Assembly (NCBI RefSeq): GCF_021018895.1
Contig: NC_079373.1
Span: forward strand, 19,165,501-19,229,500
DNA from: Seriola aureovittata
Taxonomy: Eukaryota; Chordata; Actinopteri; Carangiformes; Carangidae
Direction of reading: 5' to 3'
Length of the DNA: 64,000 nt
Shown: one piece after another, positions 46,087 through 64,000 of the stretch
Layout of the letters: each line of letters begins with the position of its first letter
How positions within the stretch are numbered: the first letter of the stretch is position 1
Notes under the pieces: generated by a model
Databases searched by the model: none
What the model was told of the DNA's origin: nothing
Seen by the model: the letters and a program-made list of their open reading frames with translations, nothing else
Position numbers and translations under genes: made by a program

Positions 46087-49000
46087 AAACTGCCAGCACT
46101 GTTGTACTGTGTTCAGAGTAACAGATGAGTTTTTGCTGGGAAACATGACAGTCTGTGAGAAAGGAATTGTTTTTAGACATAAAGGCCAGCTTACAGCTGT
46201 AAAGTAACTTAGGACAAAAAAACTCTGCAACACCAAGGAAGGGGAAGGGAATCTTGGCACAATAGAGGCTGCTAAAAGTGCATCTGCTCTCTAGGGGCAG
46301 AGAGACAGATTCAATATGGAGCAGTATTAGCCTAGATTCCCCCACTAGATGTCGGGGAAAGCATTTATATCTCAGGGGAACTGGAACAGCACTGAGCCAC
46401 TTATCAAACCCTGGAGTAGGACACTTCCATTGTTAAGAGCAGTCAGATTCAAACTCACAGATTATAGGTCTAGGCATCTTTTGGAAAACTACTAGGAAAG
46501 ATTTTCACACGTCATACACTGATAGTAAAGTGTGCCCATTTTTTTTCCTTTTGTTTTGGTAAAGATTGCTTTTTAATAGTGTGAAGTGACGTTATCTTTT
46601 AGACAATAATAGCCTTCCTTGGGACTGCTTCAGCACAGTCTTTCCACTTTGTACTCCCTAATTTGAATTTTGCAATTTCAGGCAAAAGCTTCAATTATCA
46701 TTGCTTGTCCGTTCCTTTTGCTCTCTAGTCTCTTCCAAATACCCCTCCTCATCTCTTAGCACTCATTTTAAATTAATTATTATCCCTTGTTTCATCTCTT
46801 CTTGTAGCTGCCACTATTGAGGCAACACACAGAGTGTGTGAACAGTGATGGCGTAGAATTTACATGATGACGTGACAATAACATCTCAAAGCATATCCTG
46901 TGAACAATTTTTTGTCAGAAAAAACAAACACATTACATCACTTGGGCATACTGGTGCAAAACACTCAGAGTTCAGAGAGTCAGGTTGACCAAATGCATGG
47001 ATTAAACTAAGCTACAGTGCTAATCATCATTAGCAAAGAACAGTGTACAAAACATTCAGGTAGTGGCCTCTCTCTATTGTTACCCACCACTGATGGTCAC
47101 TTTGAGCTGACAGTAGAGCTGGACAATATGGCCAAAAATATTCTCACAATGTCAATTACATGAAATTAATATATACATTTAACACAATTAATGAGGCATG
47201 CTTGTTAGATCTCAAGGATACACATAATGTTTTATGGTGAGTAAGACTGCATACAAACATTGTTAACAAGAAAATCCACAAGGAACCTTTTTATTTGAAT
47301 TTCAAGAGGTGTATTCAGTTTAGGACTGAATCCCACACAAATGATAGTTTGTTATGGTTCGAAATAATCATTTGTATTTGAATCAATAATTTGATGCTCT
47401 CTGCAACCATCATGGTGTAACATTTGTACTTATTAGGCTCATGTAAGGCTAGACTACATATCAGTAGTGGTGGCACAATGTGTAAAGGTGCCCTTCCACT
47501 TTTCCCCTGATTTCTGCATAAAGCTGAGGCAGCAGTGTTTTTGAAGAATGTTTCCATCCTGGGACTTCACACCCCATAGTCAACCACTTTCATTAGCTCT
47601 TGAAAGACGGATTTCCCTTTGTTCTAACTGGTATCATGTCTTCGCTATAAAATATGAAATTGCACTCACTGTGTCCCCATTTTTTTTTTTTTTGAGCATA
47701 TGGGATGATGACTGAACCAGTACGCTTGTTTGTGAGCTTGGGTGCTTATGCTGGAAGTTTAGGAGCACAGACTTTGGCTTTTTGTATAATGGGATGGTGA
47801 GATGGTAATGTTACCTTTTCGAATGGTAGAAAATGTTTGTTGCATTTCCAGTCTATGTCAGCACAGGTCTCCTGCATATCTTCCAATGGATATCCCTCTG
47901 CTGTCTATCCAGCTTTAAAAGTCTGAACATTTTCCAATATGTTACGTAACCCAATTCCTGTAGCCTAGAGGGGTGATTGTGCTGAAGTTTGACCCAAACA
48001 CAGAACATCAATACATTTATCGACATTTATCGAAATTACTCATTACTTACCATCGTTATTGTGTTTTTTTTTGGTAAAAATTAATTATCAAGAATGTTTT
48101 ATCAACCAACCATAGTTGACACCCAGCATGTAATGGTATTTGTTATCATTGTAGTTTGACTGATACCGTGAAAATACCAAACCCTGAATGCCAGCCCTAG
48201 TTGTGTGCTTTTTCAAGGGACAAAACAGACCAACTATCAAAACATCTGAACCTCAAGCGTGCATATCACCATCTTCTTCCTTGATTTTACTCTTTGCATA
48301 AGGCACTTCCAGGGTGTGGTGTACCCTTCAGGCAATGCATTTCAGCTTCCAGTTTTCTAACCATGCAGTTTAGCTTGTTGCTTTTTAAGAAATGCCTTTT
48401 ATCTGTAGCACACACACATGCATTTTTGGCATTATACAGCACACTTTACATGAATGACTTTGAAGGTGTGGGGCAATTTGCCGCTGACATAGACACACAA
48501 TAAAAACAGACAGCTGTTATTCACATTTCTTGTCTCTCTACAATGTCATAGTTTCAAATAAAAGCTAAGTATTTTTGTTTAGTTTTTTCCCTGCATTCTT
48601 ACAGTGGATAGTAGAGATTTGACTGTAAATGATGGGAGGGAGACGAGGGATGACCTCAGCTACACAGTCAGCATCTTCAACCCTAACTGTACGCCACCAG
48701 GACCCCCTTTGGTGGCTTCTTCTGCAGAGTCACATCTACAGTATGTGGTTGGACATGGTAATTTTCTGAGTATTCCTCACAGCACAGCATGGACATTGGG
48801 ACATCTGTTGCTGCGTCTTCCTGCTAGAGAAAGCAGTGATAAAAAAAAAAAACAAAAAAACACAGCACTAACCACCCACAGAAAGTGACTCAAACAGCTC
48901 TTCACATTCTCACCACCCTTTTCTATTTTCTTCATTGACTGCCACTCTCTCCCCATTTGTCATTCATGGCAAGGCAAAGCCAGAGTTCTAGTTGATAGGC

Positions 49001-49109
49001 TTAAGGACCAACACCATTAAATATCCCCGCCTGATTAGTGCAAGGTGGACTGTCACATGGCATGACCAGACTCATGTGGGTAAATCACCACAGAAAACCT
49101 CTCATCATT

Positions 49110-49281
49110 GGGGGGAGGGGGGAGGGGGGGGGGGGGGCACCTCAGTGGCTCACCTGGTAGAGCACGTACCACATAGGCTCATTCCTAACCGCAGTGGCCA
49201 TGGGTTCGAATCTGACCCATGGCCCTTTGCTGCATGTCATTCCTGTCTCTTTCACAATAAAGGCACAAATGGATGAAAAAA
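49110..49281 (+). mobile_element. tRNA-derived SINE with perfect target duplication
   Basis: Pol III A box in AGTGGCTCACCTGGTAG (49144-49160) and B box GGGTTCGAATC (49202-49212), body TTTGCTGCATGTCATTCCTG, short A-rich tail at 49275-49282. Flanked by an exact 18-base direct repeat, AGAAAACCTCTCATCATT, at 49092-49109 and 49282-49299. A 28-base G-rich run (49110-49137) lies between the left duplication and the tRNA-like head. Confidence 0.92.
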
Positions 49282-50079
49282 AGAAAACCTCTCATCATTT
49301 TAAAAGGTAAGTTTGAAAAACTCAAATACTGGAGATGTTAATTTGTTAGGTTACAGATGATTAAGACTCCCTTCTGATGAAGAGCATTAGCCAAATACTT
49401 GACACAACACAAACTGGATCAAAACCAGTAGCAAATAAGAATAGTGTCTGTTGTTATTGATCTCATGACCTATTTCCAATAGTGACTCGACATTAATGAC
49501 CGTCAAATGGCTGATATGTTACGATCTCTACTATTGACAGCCCTTACAGTCTGACATTTTGCGGTCATTCAATATCAGATCAATTTTTGTCCAATGCAAG
49601 TCTGACAGAAAATCCTAATACTGGATATTAGGATATTTTGTATAACCTAATCTGAAAAATGGAGTCGACTGAAAGTGCAGACAGATTACAGAAAGGCTGA
49701 AGCAATAGACCAAATGAAGACTTTGCAGAGCTTTGACAAAAAAAAGAGAAAGTGGGAGAACAAGTGCAATTTCCCAAACATCACCTCACATTTCACTTCT
49801 AGCAGTCTGGTAATCATTTCCTCTTGTGCTTAGATTACACTCTCTTGAGATTATTTTTTTCCAGTATTGAGCGACACATTCCAGTAAGCCTTTTAACTAT
49901 TAACTAAAGTGCACTTCTGTGTTATTCTCATCTCGAGCAAGGCTCAACTCTACATAATACCACACGATTAAAGATGATGAGCTCTTCTATCTTTGTCTGC
50001 ACTGGGAATAGACAGATGGATGAGGTGAAGTGGCACTGTAAAATCTCCACATTAGACATTATCTCATCAAGATCAAATA

Positions 50080-50577
50080 TCACAACTTTAGCCCAACCCA
50101 TACTCGATTTTTGAGGCTACCTCCAATATCAGTATTTGAGTTTGTTTTTTTTAATTTGATAATAATATAAATCAATCTATAAATCATAAACATACATTTT
50201 TGATAAAGATCCTTTAAATAAGCCTTTGTTAAAAGTTGTGACTCAGGTATGGGCTGATCAGGATATTTTGCAGCTGAAAAATAAACTTTTACATTCCTAT
50301 GAATTTTTCTTTTACAATCTCTCACAAAAACCTCAACATTACCTACTGCCCTAAATGTTAATTGAGTGAGGTCTCTGCAGAGAAGCCTGTTGACAGTCAT
50401 AATGCTAGTGCTAGTAGTGAACACATGACAAAGGTTACAGCTTTTGCAGGTCAAACCCGCAACACTAGAGTTGAAGCATGCTGAAGATGTCTTGGCCTGC
50501 ACTGCATAATATTTGACATTTAAATGTCTACCAGCCTCACCACTCTCCTTTAAATCATCTACAATTCCACACTGCAT
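50080..50577 (-). other. unassigned open reading frame, 165 codons
   Basis: An uninterrupted frame of 165 codons with an ATG, longer than expected in AT-rich non-coding DNA. The first half has several Cys (GLTCKSCNLCHVF) and the second half becomes Lys/Ile-rich, like translated AT-rich DNA. I recognise no domain. It lies in the putative osbpl5 first intron; it could be a piece of an old transposon or chance. Confidence 0.2.
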
Positions 50578-50589
50578 TGTGTCTTAACG

Positions 50590-51620
50590 TTACATTCTGC
50601 ACGTAACACGTCGTGCACCGCATGATATAACGACCATGAACTGAGTATTATGATTCCTTTGAGTAATGGAGGTTGTTTTGTAGCACCATTAATAGCAATG
50701 GTTATTCCTCTGATTACTGCTCTGCCACACGTTATTAACGTTATCTATTTTTGATTGGTCCAATTTGCCAATTCACTTTGAAGCAGGTGATAGCAGGAAG
50801 GCAAACCAAATAAACGTGAGCGAATCAAAGAGATATCCTTGTCCTTGCTTGTCACAGCCACCCCAGACATCGGCTAGGTTCATGGTTGCCATGCAAACAA
50901 GTGACAGCCAAGCTGCAGCCGCATGGGGCACGGTGTGCTCCGCTAACGTGTCGATGAGGGTTTACTTTATGTGGCTAGCTAGTAACGTTAGCCACTACCC
51001 AGCCAGACTGCAAACCAAACAGACACAGATAACGTTACTATCTCCACTGGCCAAATTCCTACGAACATTGCGTCGTTAAGATGACACAAAACTACCGTCT
51101 GGATCCTGTGTAAAAAAGAAAAATTACGTCCTGCTGTTTCTGTCAGTCAGTGCTATCTGAGCACCGCTAGTTAGCGTAAGTTAGCACATAAAACATACGT
51201 TAGTTGGAGAAATACAAGTAACGTTCGCTGAAAATAGCAAGTTATCTTTCTCGCCGTGTTGGCGTGGTATAGTAAGACAGCAGTTAAGTGAAAACTCACT
51301 CTGTGTCGACCAGGGCAGTGCTCATACAGTTGTTTCCGAGCTTCCTTCCCAGTCCAGCGTCATAGCACGGGGGCTGTGGGGAGCAGCAGGCGGGTTGTGG
51401 CGGATGGTCGCAGTCGGCTGGGGTAGAAGTTGCTCCGTTTCAACATGGAGAGCGTGGAGCGGACTGGATCCTCCCGCTGCTGCTGCGGTGGGCTCATCGG
51501 GCTGCTGCCTGCCGCACCGGGAGCTCTGGCGACACCTGTGGCCGCAGCAGCGCACAACATCTTCTGCATGGCGTAACACTGTACAGCAGATACCAACCAT
51601 GGAGATCAGGTAGCTATGAC
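50590..51620 (-). promoter_or_regulatory. probable CpG-richer promoter region upstream of osbpl5
   Basis: CpG dinucleotides, rare in the surrounding AT-rich DNA, cluster here (for example several AACGTTA words at 50950-51230 and GC-rich DNA at 51350-51560). This is the usual look of a fish housekeeping promoter, and it overlaps the candidate first exon. No TATA box could be assigned. Confidence 0.4.
51300..51620 (-). other. osbpl5: candidate osbpl5 first exon (5'UTR)
   Basis: GC-richer sequence ending at a consensus donor (ACAGA then GTGAGT) at 51300 on the minus strand, inside the only CpG-rich stretch upstream of osbpl5. Near its 3' end the minus strand has ATG at 51325-51323 opening a short ORF (MSTALVDTE); see findings. 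The transcription start is not visible, so the right edge is approximate. It could instead be the first exon of an unrecognised transcript. Confidence 0.45.
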
Positions 51621-53399
51621 CTACAGGAGCAAAAATTGTGTTTGTCAGGATAATCATACAAAATTTTAACCCTCACATTGTATGCCACAGCGCTACATTT
51701 ACTATAAACGCCCTTCTCTTAATTATCTTAAAAGTAGGACTACACAACGTGAAAATACTCCATTACAAGTTAAAGTCATACATTATTCATTTTTTTTATT
51801 AAGGTATTATCAGCAAAATGGTAAATAGACAAAGTATCAAAAAGTAGACTAAAAAGTACTCATTGGGCAGCTCAATGGCTCTTGTCATTATTATATACCA
51901 TTTTATTGGATTATTATTACTCATGCATTAACAAATATTTATTGCTGTAGCTGATTGAGTTGAATGTGTTTTATATACTTTTTACCACTTCTATTTCATT
52001 GTTTGGGTTCTACTTCAGCATACTCCCTCTGTGTTAGCAATCTAATATTTGACCCTTTTTTTTTTTTTTTTTTAATCTGCAGGGCCATTGTGACTTTATT
52101 TTGTCTTTCTTCAAATTGAATGTCCAATGTCATCGCTTTAATGAGCTAAACATAAACAGCCATGTGAGAGCTGTAAAATGACACAAACATGCTAATATCA
52201 GACCGCAGGCCGGACATCAACAGCCACATGTACAGTACACTCATAATGACAAGTTTGGAAGTCAGGTCTTAACTTAATGTCAAGGCAAGGTCTCCACCTA
52301 GCTGTGTGGCTGCATGTCTTCCACTTAAAAGAGCACACTTCCTTATTTATGACTGTTTTTTTTTTCTGTTTTTTTTTTTTATGTTTTCAGAGAATGCCAA
52401 AAAAAAAACTATTACCACCTCAGTCAGATGTGTAATCCATTATGGTGGATTTACTGGCACATAAGCATTTGAGCTCATCATTAAATTTGGATCACCCAGT
52501 TATCTTTTGTCCTATTTTAATTTTCTATTTGCAGGTTGGACTGCTGTCATAATGGCTCCAGCTCCCTGCGAGCTGTTTTATTGCAAATCACAGCATAGGA
52601 AACTAGAAAAAGACATTCAAATGCCAAATCTATTTTTAGATCCAACTTGTGGATCTGAGAGACATGAAACAAGGATGATGAGGAGGAGTGCAGGGAGACG
52701 TAAAGAAACGGGGGAAAAGGAGGGAGGGTACTGTAAAAGATGTGAGAAATATCAGGCTTAATGAAGCCAACATGCTGACGAATTATTATATTACCCACAT
52801 GCCAGGAGTTCCCTGTAGCTACTGTGTGAAAATGATTACCCTTAAAACACCACCATATTGTACAAAATCCCTCAAGTGTAGAACTGATGTGAGCTTTAAA
52901 ATTAGAACTTTTTGAAGTCTGTCAGAAGCGCTGTGTAGGGTTTTTCCTCATGAAGTAGGAAACAGAAACGCTATTATTTATTCATCCTTTGAGGGTGCAC
53001 TTTGCTACCTGCAAGCTCAAAGTTGCTCTGAATAATGCAGAGGTGTGCCAGCTCAATCCTCCTGTGCACCATGCAGCACATTCAATAGCTTTGCTCCTCT
53101 TAGTACTTTCCATTTGACTGAAACAATTCAAAAACTATTTGCATAATGAATTTAACAACTGTGCTATTTCTAGTTAGGCTGTCACACAAGTTATGTTTTC
53201 AATGATATTAGCTTGTAAAATGTTACATAACACAAAAACTAGCATATTCTGAGTCACATCAGCCTGGAGATAGTATAACATTATTGTGAGAGTAAAAATC
53301 TGTAATTATATTGAAGATGCTTGATTCTAGTAAAGAGGAGACTGATGCAACACTCACTCATACACAGTTTCAAACCACACACTACAGCCATACACATAT
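51621..53399. other. intergenic DNA between osbpl5 and ptprj
   Basis: AT-rich, with a poly-T tract near 52055 and others near 52360. No gene recognised. Open frames around 52507-52915 are short and mutually inconsistent. Confidence 0.55.
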
Positions 53400-54964
53400 G
53401 TGGGGTAAAAATGTAGTTACATCTTTAATACCATTTTGTTTGACAGATTAAAAGGTATTCAAATATTAAAATCTTGCTTCTTTTATATTTTTGCATTGTA
53501 CCAGCAAGCATATCATAAAGCATTTCAAAAACATCCTGAAACTTTGCATCTATTTGCTATTCTTGTTTCTCAAACACAAGTGCCTTCAATTGTTTTAAGT
53601 ACATTACGATACATTAAAAATAAAACATGGGCTTAAAAATATCTACAGCCTAACTGCACATATTAATTATCTTTACAAAGAAGCCGTACCTGCCTCATGG
53701 AAAATTCTGCCCTTTAGAAGCTGAAAATAAGGCTTGTGCTGCTCTGGTGATTTTAACATCTCAGGAAATGTCCATTAGACAGACCAGATATGTAGCAGGA
53801 AGTGATATAACATTGTTGTTTCTATGAGGAATGTACAATGTAGAAAATAAGGACATTAACACAACAATGGATGTGACATTGACGCAGTATAGTTGATCTA
53901 TTACCATACCTCCCAGTAAAATGTTCAGTTGTCATTCTTGGATTTCCTGAGCTTTTGTTTAATGTGACACATCTCTTTAATCTTAAAAACTAATCAAAGT
54001 AAGACTGGAACAATCAGAGGCATGGTGACAAGAAAAAGGTTACAAACAGTATCACAAAGAACTGGCCAAAATATAATGAAGAAATATACTGATAAAAATA
54101 AACATCTCATAGTTTTAAAAAGTGGACAGTGTAAAAAGACAAATGCATCCAGTGCATTATTCACTACAGTGCATTCAAATACAAAAGACTCTACAACAAA
54201 ACTCCTTCATTACAAGGCATTGCACAGTTCAAATTGCCTTAAGAGGTGCAAAAACTATTGGTTGTACCAATCCAACAAACTTCAATAAAATACAATATAT
54301 TTAAAAACTTAATTCTAAGGTTGCTATAACAAGGTAAAATCACAACAGTCCCTCTTTATCTTTTATAGTTTTGGCTTAAGCAGTAAAGCAAAAATAGAAG
54401 AGTGCCACCTATTGGTATTATAGTACACAGGTTTTTAAAAGGCACAGTATTTATACCAGCAGTTTTTTTATGCAGCCATACTAAAGGTTCATTTAATAAC
54501 AAGATTTTCTTTTGTCTAAAATGTCTGTATTAATACCTATACAGCAACAACATATTACCTGAGCTAAAGATGTAATCATCAGTAAGTCATACAGTATACA
54601 GTAGTAAGCAAGCAGAAATAAAAAAAACAACAACAACTGAGCAATACAAAAGTATTCAATTAAAAGAAAGAATCCAAGACAGAAGTTTTCATATAATCAA
54701 AAATATTTTTGGTCAGTGATTATGTCCACTATTGTATCTCCATATACAGTTTTCTCTATTGTCAAACATTCAACATTTTTAATGAATAAATACCAGAAAA
54801 AGAGGTTTGAATCCAGAAAAAGCTACAGGGTCCCTCACAAGAGCATGACATGTATAAACAATAAATACAACACAATCTGTTTAAAGCATTCCCTTTACAA
54901 ATGTCTGCTGAGTTTCTTGCTAAGAGTGAGGAGAGAAGCAGAAGACCTGACCACTCTCTCTGTC
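53400..54964 (-). other. ptprj: ptprj 3'UTR and flank (end not determined)
   Basis: AT-rich sequence after the stop. Variant polyadenylation hexamers (ATTAAA, minus strand) occur near 54778, 54491 and 53423; no AATAAA is clear within about 1.9 kb, the nearest being around 52976. No protein is seen. The left edge is a guess. Confidence 0.4.
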
Positions 54965-63239
<8,275 letters not shown>

Positions 63240-64000
63240 CTGAAGGAAAAAAGATTTGAATTTAATGTAATATACATTGAGATAATCTTAAATATCTCAG
63301 ATGTGTCTAACATAATGAGTACACATTAAGTTAACTTGAAAAAAATAGGCAAGGTGGAGAGTAACACAATAATTGTAACACAGTTATTGTATTCTAAAAT
63401 GTTCTATGATGGACTCTAGACTGAACATTTTAAAGGAAGACCTGCATTACAAACTGGAGTTGTGGCATTCGAAATATGTGGGTATTTAACAGGCAGGGCG
63501 TTTTTTTTTTTTGGAGATTAAAGTGGCAATAGACAAGTTTTTTTGCTTTTATTTATGAATTAATTTAGGAATAACTTAGGAATTAAATGTTGATTGCACA
63601 ATGTGATGACTATAGAATAATGACACCGCCTGTTTCACCTTCAGATTGGTTCCCTATAAGCCTCGCTTTCATACAACTCTATCTGTCGCTGGGTACAAAA
63701 TCTCCTGGGAAAAAATGGAGTCACTGTGGAAACACTACCCAGCAAAAGAAAAAAAGGGCCCTGTTGTCGGATGGGGCAAGGAAGGTGAAGCATTCACTCA
63801 ATGGAGAGAGCAATGGTTGGACTGGGCCAGAAATTCAGCCCTGAACTCATCCGCTGGGATCATTTCCAAGTAATACCACTGGGAAACACTGGGGGTTGAA
63901 AAGTTGTCTGTTTCCACTTTAACCCATAATAGGGACTAAAATCCATTTTGTCACCTTTGCTGCTTGGATTTTGAGCATTCTGGTGTTTTTTTTTTTTATA
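63240..64000. other. ptprj intron, truncated by window edge
   Basis: No FN3 exon is found after the acceptor at 63240, so the next upstream exon lies beyond 64000. The plus strand has an open frame at 63646-63873 with no recognised product; see findings. Confidence 0.6.

Larger units (their letters stand above)
38586..51299. other. osbpl5 5'-most intron (non-coding)
   Basis: About 12.7 kb between the two candidate leader exons. It contains a SINE, two interspersed-repeat copies, poly-A/T tracts and one unexplained 165-codon open frame. No exon with a recognisable product was found on either strand. Confidence 0.5.

Noticed and set aside
49133..49212. Possible tRNA gene
   Set aside because: A and B boxes are present, but the sequence does not fold as a cloverleaf with acceptor stem, continues into a SINE body and has a target duplication.

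Overview
The window reads as nuclear DNA of a teleost fish, probably a percomorph. Coding sequence is a small, intron-split minority. Long CA/TG microsatellites are frequent, there are tRNA-derived SINEs and short inverted-repeat transposons of fish type, and the two genes translate to close relatives of human OSBPL5 and PTPRJ. No bacterial, viral, CRISPR or operon-like organisation is visible.

Two genes are supported, both on the minus strand. (1) osbpl5 (ORP5), the ER-anchored lipid-exchange protein of ER-plasma membrane contacts, is complete: 21 coding exons from the ATG at 24036 down to the stop at 8958, giving 869 residues. All exon phases close without a frameshift. Its 5' side is a very long non-coding stretch, with a likely 5'UTR exon at 38524-38585 and a likely first exon and CpG-richer promoter near 51300-51620. 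(2) ptprj (DEP-1/CD148 receptor tyrosine phosphatase) is partial: 22 coding exons from 63239 down to the stop at 54965 encode eight FN3 domains, a membrane-proximal region, one transmembrane helix and one complete phosphatase domain. The signal peptide and first FN3 domains lie beyond the right edge.

Layout: 1-8957 is osbpl5 3'UTR and intergenic DNA with repeats; 8958-24056 holds the osbpl5 coding exons; 24057-51299 is 5' intronic DNA with SINEs and other repeats; 51300-51620 is the putative osbpl5 first exon and promoter; 51620-54964 is intergenic DNA plus the ptprj 3'UTR; 54965-63239 holds the ptprj exons; 63240-64000 is ptprj intron. ptprj lies upstream of osbpl5 in the same orientation, with about 3 kb between the ptprj stop codon and the putative osbpl5 start of transcription. 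OSBPL5 and PTPRJ are both on human chromosome 11p, so the linkage may be old. The sequence gives no sign that the two proteins act together.

I found no new biological system. The observations most worth checking are a 9-bp microexon in the ptprj juxtamembrane region, an apparent block duplication of four FN3 exons, a short upstream ORF in the inferred osbpl5 leader, a SINE with a perfect 18-bp target duplication, two short inverted-repeat transposons with intact ends, and several strong hairpin-forming sequences.
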